A DNA stretch of 6,692 nt from positions 1 through 6,692 of the forward strand of contig JAIPFG010000178.1 of NCBI GenBank assembly GCA_021736745.1, given 5' to 3'. The notes beneath the pieces were generated by a model. It made no database searches. It was not told the origin of the DNA and saw only the letters and a list, made by a program, of their open reading frames with translations. This document shows positions 1 through 5,816 of this stretch, one piece after another. Numbering within the stretch: the stretch's first letter is position 1; the number at the start of each line of letters is the position of its first letter. A program made the translations under genes and the position numbers. Source of the DNA: Pseudomonadales bacterium (GTDB taxonomy: Bacteria > Pseudomonadota > Gammaproteobacteria > Pseudomonadales > IMCC2047).

Positions 1-235
1 GATACCCATTGCAACCTTCCTGCTAGTCATGTCCGGGGTTGTATCGGTCGATAGCTTAGCCCATAATCGGCCTTATATTGTGGTAAGCTGTTTCGTTTTC
101 GGCATGCTTTTAACACCCCCAGATATCATTTCTCAGACACTCTTGGCACTACCCATGTGGTTGTTATTCGAGGTGGGTATTTTATTCGCCCGTCTGGCTA
201 AATCGAGAAAAGCGGGATCAGAAGAAAATCTCTAG
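1..235 (+). CDS. tatC: Sec-independent (twin-arginine) translocase subunit TatC, C-terminal part
   Basis: This is the last 77 codons of tatC; the reading frame is open from base 2 and the gene continues off the left edge, so the start is not visible. TatC is the polytopic inner-membrane subunit that recognises twin-arginine signal peptides and, with TatA/TatB, exports folded proteins. The visible part has the family's C-terminal landmarks: the RPY motif after a periplasmic segment, then FVFGMLLTPPD and ISQTLLALPMWLLFE, which correspond to the last two membrane helices and their short connecting loop. A short charged cytoplasmic tail rich in Lys, Arg and Glu follows and ends at TAG. The first in-frame ATG (29) is internal and is not the true start. 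It converges on dtd with 5 bases between the two stop codons. tatA and tatB presumably lie upstream, outside the window (inference). Identification is confident from motif similarity alone. Confidence 0.95.
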   Translation, partial: IPIATFLLVMSGVVSVDSLAHNRPYIVVSCFVFGMLLTPPDIISQTLLALPMWLLFEVGILFARLAKSRKAGSEENL

Positions 236-240
236 TCGAG

Positions 241-678
241 TTAAGCCTCTAGCAGAAAAGTTACCGGACCATCATTAATCAGTTCAATTTGCATGTTCGC
301 CGCAAACTCCCCCGTCGCTACTTGTGCATAACGCGTCTGGGCTCGATTAACGAAATAATCATATAATACTTCGGCATGAGCAGGTGTCGCCGCCGACGAA
401 AAGCTTGGCCTTAATCCTTTTCGGGTATCGGCCGCTAGAGTAAACTGGGAAACCACTAACAACCCACCTTCAACTTGCTGCAAATTCAAATTCATTTTAT
501 CCTGGTTATCGGAAAACACTCGGTACGTTAGAACCTTTTCCAGGAGTCGATCTGCCACTATTTCCGTGTCTTCTTTCTGAATAGCCAGCAACAACAGTAG
601 CCCATGCTGAATAGCACCCGCCTCGCGCCCATTGATCCTTACCTTGGCCGAGCTTACGCGCTGAATCAAACCTCTCAT
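241..678 (-). CDS. dtd: D-aminoacyl-tRNA deacylase (DTD)
   Basis: DTD is a cytosolic proofreading enzyme that hydrolyses D-amino acids, and also mischarged glycine, from tRNA, so they do not enter translation. The 145-residue length equals that of the E. coli enzyme. Both signature motifs are present: SQFTLAAD at residues 77-84 and NDGPVT at 135-140, which carries the Gly-cisPro pair that enforces chiral selectivity by rejecting L-aminoacyl substrates. The N-terminus (MRGLIQRV) is the usual family start. The ATG follows the pip stop codon after a single base (TGAAATG on the minus strand) and has no strong Shine-Dalgarno sequence of its own, so translation probably depends on ribosomes finishing pip. 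The gene ends at TAA, 5 bases from the opposing tatC stop, and no terminator hairpin is visible between them. Nothing in the sequence suggests damage. Confidence 0.97.
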   Translation of the reverse strand: MRGLIQRVSSAKVRINGREAGAIQHGLLLLLAIQKEDTEIVADRLLEKVLTYRVFSDNQDKMNLNLQQVEGGLLVVSQFTLAADTRKGLRPSFSSAATPAHAEVLYDYFVNRAQTRYAQVATGEFAANMQIELINDGPVTFLLEA

Positions 679-679
679 T

Positions 680-1648
680 TCACAATGGACCGATCAAGTA
701 TTCAAAACGGTTAGCCATATTGCGTGTCGCTCGCACCAGCGCATCAACAATACCCGGCTCTAGCGCGGAATGCCCCGCATCTCTCACAATCTCTAAATGT
801 GACTCAGGCCAGGCACGATGTAGATCGATTGCATTATCCAAAGGGCAAACCATATCGTATCTACCGTGAACGAGGATTCCAGGGATAGTTGCCAACTTCT
901 CAGCCTCTCGCAATAACTGGTTTTCTGATAAAAATATATTATTAACGAAATAGTGCGCTTCAATCCTTGCCAAAGACAGCGCGACATGTGGGTCCGTAAA
1001 ATGTTCAACCACATCATGGTTAGGGCGTAGCGTTGCACAACGCGCCTCCCATACGGACCATGCCTTAGCCGCCGCCATCCTTAACACATCATCAGAACCC
1101 ACTAAACGTTTATAATAGGCCTGAATGTAATCAGACTGTTCCTCTTCTGGTATTAAGCGCTGATAATCCTCCCAATAATCAGGAAATACATGACTCGCTC
1201 CATCCTGATAAAACCATTGTAAATCCTGATTCCGGCACAAAAATATACCCCGAAGTATTAACCCCAGTACTGTTTCAGTATGGACCTGGGCATAGGCCAA
1301 ACTCAAGGTAGACCCCCAGGAGCCTCCAAATAAAACCCAACGTTCGATCTGAAGTGTGCCTCGAATAGCCTCCATGTCGGCTATTAACGCCTGGGTCGTA
1401 TTTTCATCCAATTCGGCATGTGGCAGAGAACGCCCTGAACCCCTCTGATCGAATAAAATTATTCGATAATGCGTGGTATCGAAAAAGCGCCTCATGGTTG
1501 GGTCACAACCAGCTCCCGGCCCACCATGTACAACCAGGACTGGAATCCCGCGTGGATTACCGCACTCTTCCACATAAATTTCATGCAACTCACTGACTTT
1601 AAGTCGCAATTTGTTATAGGGTTTCACTTCTGGATAGAGTGTTAACAT
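680..1648 (-). CDS. pip: Prolyl aminopeptidase (proline iminopeptidase, peptidase family S33)
   Basis: This cytosolic α/β-hydrolase removes N-terminal proline from peptides and is used in peptide turnover. At 322 residues it has normal family length. The oxyanion-hole motif HGGPGAG lies at residues 41-47, and DQRGSGRS at 67-74 is characteristic of the family. The catalytic triad can be read as Ser110 in GGSWGS, Asp265 in HGRYDMVCP and His293 in DAGHS. Glu201 (SVWEA) and Glu230 (ARIEAHYF) fall where family members place glutamates that bind the substrate's free amino group. The start is ATG, and the N-terminus MLTLYPEVKPY is typical; a weak GGGA lies 9 bases upstream. It is the first gene of a two-gene unit with dtd and is divergent from aceK. 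No signal peptide is seen. The exact in vivo substrate range cannot be read from sequence. Confidence 0.95.
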   Translation of the reverse strand: MLTLYPEVKPYNKLRLKVSELHEIYVEECGNPRGIPVLVVHGGPGAGCDPTMRRFFDTTHYRIILFDQRGSGRSLPHAELDENTTQALIADMEAIRGTLQIERWVLFGGSWGSTLSLAYAQVHTETVLGLILRGIFLCRNQDLQWFYQDGASHVFPDYWEDYQRLIPEEEQSDYIQAYYKRLVGSDDVLRMAAAKAWSVWEARCATLRPNHDVVEHFTDPHVALSLARIEAHYFVNNIFLSENQLLREAEKLATIPGILVHGRYDMVCPLDNAIDLHRAWPESHLEIVRDAGHSALEPGIVDALVRATRNMANRFEYLIGPL

Positions 1649-1680
1649 TTAATATTCCCAAACCGTAAATCAGAGTGGTC

Positions 1681-1686
1681 ATTTTA
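1681..1686 (-). promoter_or_regulatory. Possible -10 element for pip-dtd
   Basis: On the minus strand this reads TAAAAT, a 5 of 6 match to TATAAT, and would start transcription about 25 nt before the pip ATG. No good -35 hexamer is visible at 16-18 bp spacing, so this is only a positional candidate in an AT-rich stretch. Confidence 0.2.
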
Positions 1687-1716
1687 AAATTAAGAGCTTA
1701 GCCGAAATCTGTTCGC

Positions 1717-1738
1717 TTGGCACGTTGTAAGCTACAAT
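1717..1738 (+). promoter_or_regulatory. Candidate aceK promoter/operator (sigma-54-like -24/-12, -10 hexamer, dyad)
   Basis: Three readings overlap. First, TTGGCACG at 1717-1724 is a perfect -24 box of the sigma-54 consensus, and the invariant GG (1719-1720) and GC (1731-1732) are separated by exactly 10 bases. The bases just before the GC are AA instead of the preferred TT. Second, TACAAT at 1733-1738 matches a sigma-70 -10 hexamer at 5 of 6 positions, although the -35 region is poor. Third, TTGTA-AGC-TACAA at 1725-1737 is a perfect 5-bp dyad that could be an operator. Both promoter readings put the transcription start near 1744-1745, about 68 nt before the aceK ATG. Which reading is real, if any, cannot be decided from this sequence. 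Confidence 0.35.
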
Positions 1739-1797
1739 CTAGCATCATTCGTAGGTTCTACTTTCAATTCGCTTATCAGTCCTGCGCAAACAATCTC

Positions 1798-1802
1798 GAG
1801 GA
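1798..1802 (+). promoter_or_regulatory. Ribosome binding site deciding the aceK start
   Basis: GAGGA lies 10 bases before the ATG at 1813. It favours this ATG over the in-frame TTG at 1717, which has no comparable Shine-Dalgarno sequence. Confidence 0.7.
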
Positions 1803-1812
1803 TACAAACAGC

Positions 1813-3549
1813 ATGCAAGAAAACAGTAACGCTATCCTTGCCGCGAGGGTGGCACAAATCATTCTCGAAGGTTTTCAAGATTATTTTGAAGAATTTCATC
1901 GCATTACCTCTGGCGCAAGGCAGCGCTTTATCAGTTCAAATTGGAAAGCCTGTCAACAGGCGTCCAAAGATCGTCTCAATATGTATCTCGACAAGATTCT
2001 CACAGTGAAGGCATCCGTAACACAGGTATCGGATGAGCGAATAATGCAACCCGCCTTTTGGTCTGAAGCAAAAAAGGAATATTCATCTCTAATTCGCAAC
2101 CTTTCTAATTTTGAAATTGCCGAAACCTTTTTTAACTCGATTTACTGTAAGTTCTTTGATCACGAGCACATCTCTAATGAGTATATATTTGTATATCCTT
2201 CAGCAGATCAGTTTTCAAGAACCATCGGCCTGGATACCAACAGCTTCAATTACTATCATTCAAATGGCAACCTCAGAGACATTTTAAACAACATGCTGGA
2301 TGATGTTGATTTAGGATTGCCCTATGAAAACAAGAACCGTGACATTGAAAGTATGCGCAATGTTATCTTAAAAGAGTTGCCCACCGATATCATTCGCAAT
2401 AAAGACGCCTACGCCATTATTCATAAATCGGTATTTTACCGCAGCAAAGCGGCTTACCTGATTGGCAAAGTCATTAGTGAGGAACTCTCCGTACCTTTCG
2501 TACTTCCCATCCTGCAAAGTGAAAACCGTGAATTGTATGTTGATGCCTTAATTTTTGACCCGGATGAACTCAGTATCATTTTTAGCTTCACCCGTGCCTA
2601 TTTCAAAGTCGACACCCCCAATCCATCTGAAGTGGTTCGTTTTCTCAAGGATTTGATGCCTTGGAAAAACTATTCCGAACTTTATAATTCCATTGGCTTT
2701 AACCGCCACGGCAAAACAGAGTTTAATCGGGAGTTTATTACTCACCTGAAAAACTCCGAGGATAAGTTTATCATTGCCCCTGGAATTAAAGGTATGGTGA
2801 TGAGCGTATTCACACTCCCCTCCTACGAAAGAGTCTTTAAAATTATTAAGGACCGGTTTACTCCTCCGAAAGAAATGACAAAACAAGTCGTCAAAGAAAA
2901 GTATATGCTCGTGTCTCGGCATGACCGTGCAGGGCGTATGGCGGATACTCAAGAATTTAGTAATGCGTTGTTTCCCAGAAACCGATTTTCCGATGATCTG
3001 ATTGATGAACTTTTATCGGTAGCACCTTCTACCGTTGAAATTAGAGGCGACAAGGTACTCATCAAACACCTCTATGTAGAACGGCGTATGACCCCACTGA
3101 ATATTTACCTTGATAATGCGACGGAAAAAGAAGCAACCCAGGCAATACTGGGTTATGGCAACGCCATTAAGCAATTGGCTGCCGCTAATATTTTCCCCGG
3201 TGACATGCTCTTCAAGAATTTTGGTGTGACCCGACACGACCGTGTCGTATTCTACGACTACGATGAGATTTGCCCATTAACTGAATGTAATTTCCGCAAG
3301 ATTCCTGAACCCAAGACACCAGAACAGGAAATGGCTGCCGAACCTTGGTACTCTGTTGCCCCAAATGATGTGTTCCCAGAGGAATTTCGCACTTTTTTAT
3401 TAGGCAACCCTGTCGTGCGTAAAATTTTTGATGAACACCACAGTGAGATTTTTGAAGCGGAGTACTGGCAAGGTTTGCAGCAGGCATTGTTAGAGGGAAA
3501 GGTAATGGACGTTTTGCCTTACCCGCAGGAACACCGCTTTAAAAGATAA
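1813..3549 (+). CDS. aceK: Isocitrate dehydrogenase kinase/phosphatase AceK
   Basis: AceK is a cytosolic bifunctional enzyme that phosphorylates isocitrate dehydrogenase, inactivating it, and also dephosphorylates it. This sets the split of isocitrate between the TCA cycle and the glyoxylate bypass during growth on acetate or fatty acids. From the ATG at 1813 the protein has 578 residues, the same length I recall for the E. coli enzyme. The N-terminal part, to about residue 310, is the regulatory domain (FEIAETFFNSIYC and NKNRDI are family-like). The kinase fold follows: ATP-loop motif APGIKGM at 322-328, Lys343 in VFKIIKD, Asp378 in GRMADTQEF, Asp464 and Asn469 in FPGDMLFKN, and Asp482 in FYDYDE. 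By alignment from memory these match the E. coli ATP-binding and catalytic residues with a constant offset of 7. The start was chosen for its GAGGA site and because the 32-residue extension from the TTG at 1717 is not AceK-like. In enterics aceK follows aceBA; here it is a single gene between pip and the α operon. Confidence 0.97.
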   Translation: MQENSNAILAARVAQIILEGFQDYFEEFHRITSGARQRFISSNWKACQQASKDRLNMYLDKILTVKASVTQVSDERIMQPAFWSEAKKEYSSLIRNLSNFEIAETFFNSIYCKFFDHEHISNEYIFVYPSADQFSRTIGLDTNSFNYYHSNGNLRDILNNMLDDVDLGLPYENKNRDIESMRNVILKELPTDIIRNKDAYAIIHKSVFYRSKAAYLIGKVISEELSVPFVLPILQSENRELYVDALIFDPDELSIIFSFTRAYFKVDTPNPSEVVRFLKDLMPWKNYSELYNSIGFNRHGKTEFNREFITHLKNSEDKFIIAPGIKGMVMSVFTLPSYERVFKIIKDRFTPPKEMTKQVVKEKYMLVSRHDRAGRMADTQEFSNALFPRNRFSDDLIDELLSVAPSTVEIRGDKVLIKHLYVERRMTPLNIYLDNATEKEATQAILGYGNAIKQLAAANIFPGDMLFKNFGVTRHDRVVFYDYDEICPLTECNFRKIPEPKTPEQEMAAEPWYSVAPNDVFPEEFRTFLLGNPVVRKIFDEHHSEIFEAEYWQGLQQALLEGKVMDVLPYPQEHRFKR

Positions 3550-3577
3550 ATGACATTGATTTGCAGAAAAAGAAAAC

Positions 3578-3606
3578 AAAAAAGCGGCTCGTGAGCCGCT
3601 TTTTTT
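3578..3606. terminator. Bidirectional Rho-independent terminator between aceK and rplQ
   Basis: A GC-rich stem GCGGCT (3584-3589) and AGCCGC (3594-3599) encloses a CGTG tetraloop. It is flanked by an A-run on the left (3578-3583) and a T-run on the right (3600-3606). It therefore gives hairpin plus U-tract on either strand. It lies 28 nt after the aceK stop and 27 nt after the rplQ stop, so it most likely ends both transcripts. Confidence 0.93.
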
Positions 3607-3633
3607 GAGGAGGGTTCCAGTAAAAGAAGTTGA

Positions 3634-4044
3634 TTATTCTTCTTTCTCTTCCGCCTCTTCTTCAATGTCTTCTTCATACTCAGCAACAGGGCGATCAACC
3701 AGCTCGATATAAGCCATTGGAGCATTGTCTCCGGTACGGAAACCGCATTTTAAAATACGGGTGTAACCACCAGGACGCTCTGAGTAACGTGGGCCTAATT
3801 CACTAAACAGCTTACCCACTGTTTCTTTATTACGCAGACGATCAAAAGCCAAACGACGATTGGCAACTGAGTCCTGCTTTGCAAGCGTAATAAGAGGCTC
3901 TGCAATACGGCGTAGCTCTTTCGCCTTGGGCAAAGTAGTTTTGATAATTTCATGCTCGACCAATGAGGCCGTCATATTTTTAAACATTGCCTGACGGTGC
4001 GAGCTATTCCGATTTAGCTGGCGACCACTTTTACGATGACGCAT
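3634..4044 (-). CDS. rplQ: 50S ribosomal protein L17
   Basis: L17 is a structural protein of the large ribosomal subunit, near the exit of the peptide tunnel. Residues 1 to about 118 are strongly conserved, with MRHRKSGRQLNR at the start, IIKTTLPKAKELRR in the middle and GGYTRILKCGFR near 92-103. The protein has 136 residues against 127 in E. coli. The excess is a C-terminal tail (122-136) in which 11 of 15 residues are Asp or Glu. The ATG has a good TAGGA ribosome site about 8 bases upstream. It is the last gene of the α operon, 104 bp after rpoA, which is a longer gap than I expect for this pair. It is followed by the bidirectional terminator. There is no sign of a frameshift; the stop is TAA. 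Confidence 0.97.
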   Translation of the reverse strand: MRHRKSGRQLNRNSSHRQAMFKNMTASLVEHEIIKTTLPKAKELRRIAEPLITLAKQDSVANRRLAFDRLRNKETVGKLFSELGPRYSERPGGYTRILKCGFRTGDNAPMAYIELVDRPVAEYEEDIEEEAEEKEE

Positions 4045-4054
4045 TTTGGTATTC

Positions 4055-4111
4055 CTACAAATTAAGCTCTAAATTTATTCCGAATCCTGTGCTTTGTCTC
4101 ACGCTGACCAT
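4055..4111 (-). other. Possible 18-codon ORF in the rpoA-rplQ gap
   Basis: On the minus strand an ATG at 4111-4109 opens an 18-residue frame (MVSVRQSTGFGINLELNL). Its TAG stop (4057-4055) forms the first bases of the TAGGAA ribosome site of rplQ. The ORF has no strong Shine-Dalgarno sequence of its own and matches nothing I recognise. If translated, its ribosomes would stop at the rplQ initiation region. A chance ORF of this length is quite likely. Confidence 0.15.
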
Positions 4112-4136
4112 ATGACTCAAGCTGTGACAGGAATTC
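4082..4136 (-). repeat. Inverted repeat in the rpoA-rplQ intercistronic gap
   Basis: The arms GAATCCTGT (4082-4090) and ACAGGAATTC (4127-4136) are complementary over 9 bp with one bulged base, and enclose 36 nt. In the transcript this would form a long-looped hairpin starting 12 nt after the rpoA stop. It has no U-tract after it, so it is not a classic terminator. A processing or mRNA-stability element is possible, but so is chance. Confidence 0.35.
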
Positions 4137-4148
4137 CCTTCTCCGCTC

Positions 4149-5156
4149 TTAGTCTCTTCGAGCTAAAACTCGATCATCATTTCTCAGACTCGAAGGCGGC
4201 CAATTTTCCAGACGCATACCTAAAGACAAACCTTTCGAGGCTAAAACATCCTTAATCTCGGTCAATGACTTCTTACCTAAATTCGGGGTTTTCAGCAAAT
4301 CCACTTCAGTACGTTGAATCAAGTCACCAATGTAGTAGAGGTTTTCGGCCTTCAAACAGTTGGCAGAACGCACTGTCAATTCCAAATCATCAACAGGACG
4401 AAGGAGTATTGGATCTACTTCTTCCTCATCTTCCTCTTGCTCTTCTTCCTTATCCGCCTCTAAATCAACGAAGGCAATTAACTGCTGTTGCATAATCGTT
4501 GCCGCACGGCGAATACATTCTTCAGGATCAATTGTTCCATTAGACTCAATATCTAAAATCAACTTATCCAGGTCAGTCCGTTGTTCGACACGTGCGCTTT
4601 CTACGATATAGGCGATACGGCGGATCGGACTAAATGTTGCATCCAGCTGTAATGTTCCAATGGATTTCGACTCACCCTCAGATGCACGGGTATCGGCAGC
4701 TTCATAACCACGGCCATGAGCTACCTTGATGGTCATATTCAGTTCACCTTTAGTATTCAGGTGCGCGATCACGTGCTCTGGATTAACAATTTCTACATCA
4801 TGATCAAGTTCGATGTCGCCGGCAACAACGGGGCCAGAACCCTTCTTGTTCAGTGTTAGAACCGCTTCATCACGGGTATGCATCTTCAGTGCAATACCTT
4901 TCAAGTTTAGTAGAATTTCAATCACATCCTCTTGGACACCTTCGATTGTGCTGTACTCATGTTGTACACCATCGATAGTCACTTCTACGACGGCTGCACC
5001 AGGCATGGAAGACAGCAAAATGCGGCGTAACGCATTCCCCAAAGTATGTCCAAAACCACGCTCAAAGGGTTCAAGTATTACCTTCGCATGATTCGCGCTG
5101 ACTGTTTCAACTTGAATATGCTTAGGTATTAAAAACTCTGTAACTGGTCGTTGCAT
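4149..5156 (-). CDS. rpoA: DNA-directed RNA polymerase subunit alpha
   Basis: The α subunit dimerises to nucleate assembly of RNA polymerase; its C-terminal domain touches UP elements and activators. The ATG at 5156 gives 335 residues (329 in E. coli; 333 in Pseudomonas as I recall). The assembly domain carries ERGFGHTLGNALRRILLSS (32-50, with Arg45) and the conserved GVQEDVIEILLNLKG. The αCTD spans about 249-320 and contains LRPVDDLELTVRSANCL, in which Arg263 and Asn266 match the DNA-contacting E. coli Arg265 and Asn268; TPNLGKKSL (290-298) is its helix-hairpin-helix-like motif. The linker between the domains (233-248) is unusually acidic, 12 of 16 residues. A GTG at 5168 would add four residues (M-G-L-N) but would break the family start MQ, so I chose the ATG. 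rpsD ends 24 bp upstream. The ribosome site is weak (GTGGGT), which fits coupling to rpsD translation. Confidence 0.98.
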   Translation of the reverse strand: MQRPVTEFLIPKHIQVETVSANHAKVILEPFERGFGHTLGNALRRILLSSMPGAAVVEVTIDGVQHEYSTIEGVQEDVIEILLNLKGIALKMHTRDEAVLTLNKKGSGPVVAGDIELDHDVEIVNPEHVIAHLNTKGELNMTIKVAHGRGYEAADTRASEGESKSIGTLQLDATFSPIRRIAYIVESARVEQRTDLDKLILDIESNGTIDPEECIRRAATIMQQQLIAFVDLEADKEEEQEEDEEEVDPILLRPVDDLELTVRSANCLKAENLYYIGDLIQRTEVDLLKTPNLGKKSLTEIKDVLASKGLSLGMRLENWPPSSLRNDDRVLARRD

Positions 5157-5180
5157 GTTTAAACCCACTGTTAAAAACTA

Positions 5181-5801
5181 TTACTTGGAATACAGCTCGA
5201 CGATGAGATTCTCATTAATCTCCGCAGGTAAGTCTGCTCGATCTGGAACCGCTTTAAACTGGCCTTCCATCTTATTCGTATCCACTTCAACCCAACCTAA
5301 CAAGCCGCGCTGCACAGCAAGCTCAAGAGATGATTTAATACGCAATTGGTTTTTAGCTTTTTCTCGCACGGAAACCACATCGCCCGGCTGAACCTGAAAA
5401 GAAGGAATATTGACCGTACGGCCATTTACGTGGATGCTCTTATGAGAAACCAATTGACGCGATTCTGCACGAGTCGCCCCAAACCCCATACGATAAACAA
5501 CATTATCCAATCGAGATTCTAAAAGTTGCAATAAGTTTTCACCGGTAGCACCTTTTTTACTGGCAGCCGCTTTATAGTAGTTACGGAACTGACGCTCCAA
5601 AATCCCATAAATACGACGTACTTTTTGCTTTTCTCTTAACTGCAAACCGTAATCGGATAAACGGCTTCGTCTGGCGCCATGAACACCCGGCACAGTATCC
5701 GCTTTACACTTGGAGTCCAGTGGACGTACACCACTCTTCAAGTACAGGTCAGTACCTTCACGACGAGACAGTTTGCAAGTTGGTCCTATATAGCGAGCCA
5801 T
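5181..5801 (-). CDS. rpsD: 30S ribosomal protein S4
   Basis: S4 is a primary 16S rRNA-binding protein that starts assembly of the 30S body, and part of the mRNA entry region. In E. coli it also represses translation of the α operon by binding the rpsM leader. The 206-residue length equals that of E. coli S4. The N-terminal domain (1-95) includes LSRREGTDL and HGARRSRLSDYG. The S4 RNA-binding domain covers about 96-158 (SRLDNVVYRMGFGATRAES, then VSHKSIHVNGR). The protein ends in the typical NENLIVELYSK. It has only Cys9 and Cys32 in the N-terminal region, so it lacks the four-cysteine zinc knuckle of some S4 proteins. The ATG has a strong AGGAG site 8 bases upstream, and the rpsK stop lies 15 bp before this gene. 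Confidence 0.98.
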   Translation of the reverse strand: MARYIGPTCKLSRREGTDLYLKSGVRPLDSKCKADTVPGVHGARRSRLSDYGLQLREKQKVRRIYGILERQFRNYYKAAASKKGATGENLLQLLESRLDNVVYRMGFGATRAESRQLVSHKSIHVNGRTVNIPSFQVQPGDVVSVREKAKNQLRIKSSLELAVQRGLLGWVEVDTNKMEGQFKAVPDRADLPAEINENLIVELYSK

Positions 5802-5816
5802 TATTCTGTCTCCTAA

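Larger units (their letters stand above)
1649..1812. other. Divergent pip/aceK intergenic region
   Basis: This 164-bp region is the only substantial non-coding stretch between divergent genes in the window. It must carry the promoters of both pip (leftward) and aceK (rightward). It includes an AT-rich block with a perfect palindrome, ATTTTAAAAT (1681-1690), followed directly by TAAGAGCTTA (1691-1700, arms TAAG/CTTA). Next come the overlapping sigma-54-like, -10 and inverted-repeat elements at 1717-1738, then about 60 bp with no evident gene, and finally the aceK ribosome binding site. An in-frame TTG at 1717 would extend AceK by 32 residues, but that extension does not resemble AceK. Confidence 0.8.

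Noticed and set aside
1717..1812. Upstream TTG start giving a 610-residue AceK
   Set aside because: The added 32 residues are not AceK-like, the TTG lies in a probable promoter, and the ATG at 1813 has a GAGGA site and gives the usual 578 residues.
2548..3487. Antisense open frames inside aceK
   Set aside because: Their products resemble nothing known, and the opposite strand encodes a clear full-length AceK; they are reading-frame shadows.
4092..4130. Inner hairpin TGTCTCACGCT / AGCTGTGACA in the rpoA-rplQ gap
   Set aside because: Careful pairing leaves a 2-nt and a 1-nt bulge and only short helices, so it is not supported as a structure on its own.
5157..5168. GTG start adding four residues to RpoA
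   Set aside because: The family begins at the MQ-type start encoded at 5156, and the GTG overlaps the likely ribosome-site region.
4265..5391. Plus-strand open frames over rpoA and rpsD
   Set aside because: Low-complexity Ser-rich translations opposite highly conserved genes; shadows of the real frames.
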